This document shows, piece after piece, positions 57,900 to 64,000 of a stretch of 64,000 nucleotides of DNA; position 1 is the stretch's first letter; each line of letters starts with the position of its first letter. The position numbers and the translations under genes are program-made. This stretch comes from Torreya grandis. Its lineage: Eukaryota; Streptophyta; Pinopsida; Cupressales; Taxaceae. A model generated the notes under the pieces. That model saw only the letters and a program-made list of their open reading frames with translations. It did not search any database and was not told where the DNA came from. The stretch is taken from the NCBI GenBank assembly GCA_037957365.1, contig JARHVA010000667.1, positions 3,488,001-3,552,000 of the forward strand, given 5' to 3'.

Positions 57900-58968
57900 A
57901 TCAGCATAAGTGAATTTTGGGAGAGATTCAAGATGAAAAAATAGATTATATTCATGAAAGTAAATTTGAAAGTGGGATAACACATGTAACAAGTTTTCCT
58001 ACCTTAGTCTAATTCACTAGAATAGTGCTTGCTTGTGCCAAATGCTATAACAAATAAACTAGGGAAGTGAGATACTCTGAATATAAAGTGATTGCAAAAC
58101 TGAATGGACAATTAATAAACATTGTTTCAAACTTACACAAAGAGAAACATATGTATAGATGATGAAGGGGATTGGATAGGTCCATTATGAAGATAATAAA
58201 TATACATACAATTATATAATATGTAAATCATTGTTGAATGAAAAGAGGAAAGGATCCAAGTTGCTTAAGACCTTACATAGGTATAATTTTAGTAATGAGA
58301 TAACCAACATCATAACACACTTACACAAAGGGAAACATATGTATAGATGATGAAGAGGATTGGATAGACCCATTATGAAGATAAAAAATATACATACAAT
58401 TGATTAATATGTAGATCATTATTGAATGAAAAGAGGAAAGCATCCAGGTTGCCTAAGACCTTGCATAGGTATAATTTTAGTAATGAGATAGCCAACATCA
58501 TAACACTATTGGAAAAAGTGATGGGCCATGATGAAACTAGCATGTTTCATAAAAATATGTATTTTTTCATCAATATAATTTGTGATGGAACACAATTAAT
58601 AGATTAGGACCATATCATCAATGACAATCTTCATGAACAACTGGCCAACTTGGAATCAATTTAACATTTCTATATGACTTGTTAATTGTTCTATTATATT
58701 GAAACCATGAAATTATGGCCTATTATCATTGATCAAGGAAACTTGACACCCATAATAGTGATCTATGAGTATTATCCTCAACTTTTCCTAGAAAAAAGTA
58801 ATAAACATTTTAGGTAGGTAAATGATGCTTTTATAATGTTGAAAATAAGGACATTGTATGTGAACATTGTAATGAGAATATATCCAAAGGGTAAAAATTT
58901 GATTATGAAATACAAAATTTATTTAATAAAAATCCTTAAGTTCAAATATATCAAGATTGATGGGTTTG
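57900..58968 (+). pseudogene. Decayed ORF X (element T copy), cut by Gypsy-2
   Basis: Second copy of the ORF found at 1740-5016. Matching pieces in order: an EFW block at 57912, IDYIHES near 57943, SFPTLV near 57995, a REV block near 58058, NLHEQLANL near 58629, and YEYYPQLFLE with a VNDAFI block near 58767-58840. The piece at 58422-58607 (MNEKRKASRLPKTLHRYNFS) is the cleanest. A 188-bp tandem duplication disturbs 58132-58507. The frame is lost at 58969 where the Gypsy-2 LTR begins, so the C-terminal two thirds are missing. Function unknown. Confidence 0.62.
58132..58507. repeat. 188-bp tandem duplication inside ORF X
   Basis: Two units (58132-58319 and 58320-58507), each beginning CTTACACAAAG and ending near CATCATAACAC. 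They differ at many sites, so the duplication is old. Confidence 0.92.
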
Positions 58969-60112
58969 TGATCCAGGAGGATCTATATTTTGCTCCAAAA
59001 ATAAAGACTTAAAATTGTAGGTTTATCAATACAATGGAAAAGGGCTCATCGAGAGGTTTTTGACGCATTTTTGGTTTTCAAAATTAATCACGTATGCATG
59101 AGTTATGGAACTTGGAAGATTGCTTTGAGAAAATTAAAAAAAATTGGGTTTTGTCGACAAGTGATGAGAGATCAACAATCGATGAATGTCGATAACTGAC
59201 GAATAGAAATTTGACCACATGGTGGGTCCTCAATCCACCACATGGCTTGCCACCAATGGTCCAATTTTTATCCATGCCACTTATAAAATTTTATCCAACT
59301 TTCCACGTGACCCCTCATTCTTCCACATATAAGCCACAAGACTCTATGTTCATGCCACGTGTTAACCACAAACATCCATGTATTTTCGCATGGTCCCCCA
59401 CATACTCTCTACACTCCACCACATTCCCATGAAATTAAAGGTAATTCCAAATACTTGGCAATATGAACCTCCAACTTAGTGGCATTTAAAAAAAAACTTA
59501 CCTTTTCATTTCCCAAATATGGGATTAAGATATGACTCAAGCCCAAAAGCATTGGAAGTGGAATTTGAACCTTATTATTTGTGATAAAATGATAAGGGCT
59601 TAACTTCTGCACCATAGACCTTGAGTATTGTATAAAGGGAATGAAATTGTAATTGAAGCCAATTTTTGGTTGTGTAAATTGATTTCCAAGGCATGTAAAG
59701 AGTGTGGATAAAAATGGAGATAGATTTTGTGACTCAAACGAATTAATATAGTTTCGAGAGATTCTCCAAGATAGATTTGAAGGCTGTAAGATGATTTTTT
59801 AAGACTAATTAATATTTTAAAGAAATTTGTATACAATTAATAAGGAGTGATCCCCCATTAGATCAGATCTAGAGATGTAGGTTTTATAGTCAAACTCTGT
59901 TATCAAATCATGTGCGGTATTTTCTATCAATTATTGTCTCTTAATTTATTGCACTCTTAAAATTATGTCTATTTTGGATATTTAAAAACCAATTTTAATG
60001 TTGTAATCATTTAAAATGTCAATTTTAAGTAAATCATTGAATTAATGTTTTGATCCAATTTTAAGTGTGATTTTTGCTATTATGACACTTGAATATTGTC
60101 TATTACAAACCA
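58969..60112 (+). repeat. Gypsy-2 5' LTR
   Basis: It starts TGATCCAGGAGGATC. The end is uncertain by a few bases (ACA at 60107 or CCA at 60112). It contains an antisense B-box-like GGAATTTGAACC at 59560-59571 and TATAAAGG at 59631-59638. Confidence 0.75.
59631..59638 (+). promoter_or_regulatory. Candidate TATA box, Gypsy-2 LTR
   Basis: TATAAAGG, placed as in the element Z LTR. Confidence 0.55.
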
Positions 60113-60118
60113 AATTTT

Positions 60119-60130
60119 TGGTATCAGAGC
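60119..60130 (+). other. Gypsy-2 primer-binding site
   Basis: TGGTATCAGAGC, an undecayed initiator-Met site. Confidence 0.95.
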
Positions 60131-60329
60131 ATATTTGTATTTAACTATGTGGATTGCTAGCATATGTTGACAAAGTCAAGATCTAGGTGGGGTGAAGGAG
60201 AATTATCAGAATATGATCCAAAAATTGGATCAAGATGTATTGCAGAAATAGGAGATGACTTTGAGTCTGAATGATCTTTTGGACAATCCTTCTTGGAAAT
60301 GAAGGACATGGTCGAGAAACTTTACTGAG

Positions 60330-61200
60330 AATGATGAATTAAGATGGATCATGATGGAGGTGGTAAATTTTTTGAGAAACCTTCTTCCTCTTTGGGTGAT
60401 GGTAAATATAAAAAAATTGTTGAATCTCTTCCTTCACTAAAGCTAGATATTAAGTTTGAATTGCCAATGTTTAATGGTGAGATTAATGCCAAAAAGCTAG
60501 ATAACTAGATAAATAAAATTGAAGTATATTATAGGGTCCAGAAGATTACAGATGATGAACTAACATTTACCTGGCTACTCTTTGAATGGAAGGCACAACT
60601 CTCATCTGATGGGAGAGTAAGTTGAAGGAAAATGAGATTAACATAGGTAACTCAACTTCCACTTGGAGTGAATTTGTTAATGCACTTAGAAAGCCATTTT
60701 ATCCTTTAGGCTATATGGAACAAGCCATGATGGATTGGAAATCTTTCAAACAAACTAAGGTCAAAGTGTTCAATATTATACATAAGAATTTAGGAAAAAG
60801 GCTTTACTTTTGAATATTCCTCTTTATACATAGGAAACATTGACTAAATATATAGGTGGATTGCATAGTTACTTAAAACACATGATTCTGGTTCTCAATC
60901 CCACTAGTTTAGATAAAGCATGTGTTAAAGCCATTCATTTAGAGGCTAGAGGAAAATAGACAAAAGAATATTTTCCTAAAGTTAAAAGTAAGCAATTTGA
61001 AGTTAAGCATTCTAAAGGGCAAAGTTTTGGAAAGGATAAACAAAAATTCATTGTTACTATTCATAAAGAAGTGGGTAAGCCATTTTGAAATCATTGCAAG
61101 AAAAACCATGATGAGTCTAAGTTTTGAAAATTACATCCTGAGTTAAATCCTTTTAACAGGTTTAAGAAGAAATATAAGAAAGATAATATTGTAGTTTAGG
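60330..61200 (+). pseudogene. Gypsy-2 gag
   Basis: Readable text begins with SSSLGDGKYKKIVESLPSLK and LDIKFELPMFNGEINAKKLD, then VYYRVQKITDDELTFTWLLF, the N-terminal half of the plant Ty3/gypsy gag domain. The 60622-60813 piece (NSTSTWSEFVNALRKPFYPL) carries the conserved centre. A zinc-knuckle remnant near 61087-61125 has lost its first Cys to a stop and its last to Phe. Frame changes and stops throughout; the exact ATG is unclear. Confidence 0.82.
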
Positions 61201-61960
61201 ATATGGGTTCAAATTCTAAGGATGAAACTAAGATCATAGCTATGAGTATGCAAAATTGTTCTTCTCTTTCTATTTCTAGCACTAAGTCATATAATGTTGC
61301 TTCCTTTTCAAAACAAAAATCTATGCATGATGATAAGAAAATAAATGAGTTGTTCCACATTAGAGTTGTTGCAAAACATACTAAGAATGACACTCTATTT
61401 GATAGTGGATCACAAGCAAATTTGATTTCTAAAGAGATTGTTAAAAAGTTAGACTTAAAAATAACTCCCCATTCAAAACCCTATCCACTTGGTTGGGTGT
61501 GTGATGATGCAAAACTATAAGTAACTAAAACTTGAAAATTAAAATTTGTCATTGCATCCAAATTCTTGGATGAAGTTGATCTGGATGTAGTCCCTTTGGA
61601 CATATGCAGGATTATTTTAGGAAGCCCTTATCTTTTTTATAGAAAGGCAATATTTTATAGGGAAGAGAATATGTACTTGCTAGTTAAGGATGACATTAAG
61701 TATATAGCCAGAGCACATCATGTGAAGATAAGTCTTTCCTTGGTTATAGTAGGGAAAATGAAAAGACTAGTCAATTCAAGCAAGAATTTTTGTCTCATGT
61801 TGATTAAGTCTAAGGAAAAATAATATTCCCAAGCTATGGAAAATTGTGATCCTAAATATAAGAAATAATTAGTTGAAATCATTTCTAGTTATGAATATAT
61901 GTTTCAGGATCCCAAAGGGTTACCTCCTAAAAGGGGAGTTCAACATGAAATTTAGGTGTT
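61201..61960 (+). pseudogene. Gypsy-2 aspartic protease
   Basis: The frame 61203-61520 contains NDTLFDSGSQANLIS with the intact D-S-G triad at 61401-61409, then HSKPYPLGWVCDDAKL. The next piece (61566-61823) begins MDEVDLDVVPLDICRIILGS, the conserved C-terminal half. A stop at 61518 interrupts it. Confidence 0.87.
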
Positions 61961-63240
61961 ACAAGATTCTCCTCTCCCTAACATTGGCATGTACAAGTTA
62001 TCAGTGGTGGAAAATGAAGAAATCAAGAAGCAGGTAATGGAACTTCTAGAAAAAGATGTTATTCATCTTAGTACATCTTCTATTAATTCGCCTATCATTT
62101 AGGTGCCTAAGAAATATGGAACATGGTGAATGTGTGTTGATTTTCATGCTTTGAACAAAATTACTATTAAGATTCATTAACCTCTTCTTTGTATTGATGA
62201 TTTAATAGATTAGTTAAGAAATGCTATCTATTTCACTAAGTTAGACTTGAAAAGTGGTTATCATCAGGTTAGGATTAATTATGGTAATATTTGGAAAACT
62301 ACTTTTAAGTCAAAATAGGGATTGTTTGAGTGGCTTGTCATGCCTTTTGGATTGTGCAATGCACTAGATACATTCATGCGATTGATGAATGGTGTTTTTA
62401 AGCCATTCTTTGATGATTTTTTTATAGTCTACTTAGATGATATTTTGATCTTCAATCAGTCTTGGGAAGATCATGTGATTCATATTAGGAAAGTCATGGA
62501 TGCATTAATAAAGGATAAAATTTATTTGAAATTGTCTAAATGTGAATTTGGCAAGACCTCTTTGATTTACTTAAGTTATATTGTAAGACAAGGTGAATTG
62601 AAAATTGATCCTACAAAGGTGGAGGTTATAGTTAAATGGCCTAAACCCAATAATGTAATTGAGGTTAGAATTTTTCTTGGTGTAGTACAATATTGGAGAA
62701 AATTCATTGCTAATTTCTTACTTATTGCATCACCCTTGCATTCTTTGACTAGTATAAAATAGGTCTTTTAGTGGGGAGGCAAGCAACAAAAAGCCTTCAA
62801 CACTTTGAAGACAAAGATTAGTACTACCCCTGTCTTGGCACTTCCTGATTTGTAGCAACCATTTGAGATCGAGATGGATGCAAGTGATTATGCTATGGGA
62901 GTTGTTCTAATGTAGGGAAAGAAGCCAGTATGCTATCATTCTGAGACCTTCACATGTGTAGTAAGAAACTATCTAACTTGTGATAGGGAATTATACACAT
63001 TGGTTCAAAGTGTTAAGAAATGGAAACATTACTTGATAGGCAAGGAGACAGTGATACAGATCATCAGCCCCTCCAATATCTCTAATCACAGGCCAAGCCA
63101 TAACAGTCTAGAAATTTTTGTTGGATGGGTTTCCTACAACAGTTTACTATTGTGATCAGGTATAAAAAAAGGTATTCAAAATAAAGTTGTTGACATGCTT
63201 TCTAGGCCTCCTATGGTAATTGCATTTATTATTTTACAAC
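61961..63240 (+). pseudogene. Gypsy-2 reverse transcriptase and RNase H
   Basis: Blocks in order are [48 protein letters not shown], and the long piece 62322-62762 starting [20 protein letters not shown], with the catalytic YLDD intact at 62430-62441. The connection reads [20 protein letters not shown]. RNase H shows PFEIEMDASDYAMGVVL and LVQSVKKWKHYLIGKE. Stops sit largely at Gln and Trp positions, with a local frameshift near 63060. Confidence 0.92.
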
Positions 63241-63302
63241 ATAGTTCTTTGACTCATGAAAGTTATAAAGAATAATATGTTGATGATGCTAACTTTAAGG
63301 AT

Positions 63303-64000
63303 GTGTATAAAGACTTGATGAGTGTAAAATATGTAGAAGAATCAGACTATGATGTGCATAATGGAATTTTGTATCATTTGGGTAAAATTTTCATTCCTCT
63401 AAATGAAAGGGTGCACATGATTAGGGAAGCACATACTCCTCTTATTTTTGGTCATTTTGGAGTTGGTAAAATAGTTATAAATTTAAGAATGTATTTTTAT
63501 TAGCCCCGTATGTAGGAAAATGTTGCCAAATATATCAAGGGGTGTGTTATTTGTGCCACAAGCAAACCTAGTAATAGGAAACTAGGACTTTACACTCCCT
63601 TACTTGTTCCTACCCATCCCTGGGAAAGTATTTCTATGGACTTTGTAGGGGGTTTGCCTATGTCACAGAGAAAACATGATTACTTGTATGTGGTAGTGGA
63701 TAGATTTAACAAGATGTGTGTTTTGTTTCCTTGTACTAACAAATTACAAGGGAAGGTATGACACACTTGTTCTTTTAGCATGTATGGGTTAATTTTAGTT
63801 TGCCCACTTCTATTGTTTATGATCAGGATTCTTGATTTTTTGGGGAATTTTGGTCAAAATTATGGGAATTGATGGACACTAAGTTGAATAAGAGCACTAT
63901 ATTTCATTCACAGACTGATGGGTAGACAAAGGTTATAAATCACATAGTGGTACATTTACTTAGGGGTTATTGTAGTAAACACCCCAAGTTGTGGGATGAT
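63303..64000 (+). pseudogene. Gypsy-2 integrase (partial, window edge)
   Basis: The zinc-finger piece (63303-63503) has HTPLIFGHFGVGKIVINLRM and then, after a stop, YIKGCVICATSKPSNRKLGL with the Cys pair. The core begins PWESISMDFVGGLPM with the first catalytic Asp. The second-Asp region near 63818 reads YDQDS. The HPQTDGQTE-type block reads DG*TKVINHIV near 63918, with a stop for Gln and Lys in place of the catalytic Glu. It runs off the window. Confidence 0.9.

Larger units (their letters stand above)
39080..58968 (+). mobile_element. Element T: Ty3/gypsy element with a post-integrase ORF, split by three insertions
   Basis: Pieces in order are gag end (39.1-39.9 kb), protease (40.2-40.7), RT (41.7-42.4), RNase H (42.45-43.1), integrase zinc finger (to 43468), integrase core (50088-50660), integrase C-terminus (56111-56458) and ORF X (57900-58968). 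The gaps are filled by a copia element, element Z and, at the right end, Gypsy-2. Motifs such as FASFPHKRIK-type protease and ILWDKRRDPKG-type integrase tails point to the Tat/Athila side of plant Ty3/gypsy. The 5' LTR and start of gag were not located, and the right part is cut by Gypsy-2. Confidence 0.8.
58969..64000 (+). mobile_element. Gypsy-2: Ty3/gypsy retrotransposon, cut by the window edge
   Basis: A 5' LTR, an initiator-Met PBS, gag, protease, RT, RNase H and integrase are all recognisable in one direction. The element is inserted in ORF X of element T. The integrase C-terminus and 3' LTR lie beyond 64000. Its RT and protease resemble those of Gypsy-1 in sequence layout. Confidence 0.9.

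Noticed and set aside
1..64000. Host protein-coding genes, tRNA or rRNA genes, or prokaryotic systems
   Set aside because: No intact exon chain, tRNA cloverleaf, rRNA sequence or operon-like layout was found on either strand by reading.

Overview
The window looks like nuclear DNA of a seed plant with a very large, repeat-filled genome. It is AT-rich, I recognise no intact host gene, tRNA or rRNA, and almost every coding trace belongs to a decayed LTR retrotransposon. Primer-binding sites of the plant initiator-Met tRNA type (TGGTATCAGAGC and decayed versions) occur repeatedly. A conifer or another giant-genome plant would fit, but the sequence alone does not settle the species.

Layout, left to right. 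Positions 1-5016 are the 3' part of a Ty3/gypsy element (element A): the integrase tail, a 28-bp minisatellite and a long decayed extra ORF (ORF X). Positions 9649-23088 are a minus-strand Ty3/gypsy-like element (element M) with gag and protease remnants and two ~1.2 kb LTRs. It is split by a plus-strand Ty3/gypsy element (Gypsy-1, 12114-18034, perfect TSD TCTAG), whose integrase holds a solo LTR of its own family (16015-16542). Positions 24232-33978 are a non-autonomous element (element Y, perfect TSD ATCAC) with 2.34-2.36 kb LTRs. Its single internal ORF (ORF Y) is unrecognised and is itself interrupted, without loss of frame, by a related solo LTR (28387-31053, TSD CAAAA).

From about 39.08 kb to 58.97 kb lies a second element of the element A family (element T). 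It carries gag, protease, RT, RNase H, integrase and ORF X again. Its integrase is cut by a Ty1/copia element (43469-50087) and by a second non-autonomous element (element Z, 50661-56105) whose ORF Z encodes a G-patch and zinc knuckles. Its ORF X is cut at 58969 by another Ty3/gypsy element (Gypsy-2), which runs off the right edge.

Target-site duplications and restored reading frames give a partial insertion order: M before Gypsy-1 before its solo LTR; Y before its solo LTR; T before copia, Z and Gypsy-2. All coding regions are dead. Many premature stops sit at Gln or Trp codons, and several catalytic residues are altered by G-to-A or C-to-T changes, as expected for methylated DNA.

Most worth a second look: ORF X, found after the integrase in two separate copies; ORF Y, a 617-codon acidic ORF with no known domain; ORF Z, with its G-patch and CCHC layout; and antisense tRNA-like sequences just upstream of the TATA box in two LTR families.
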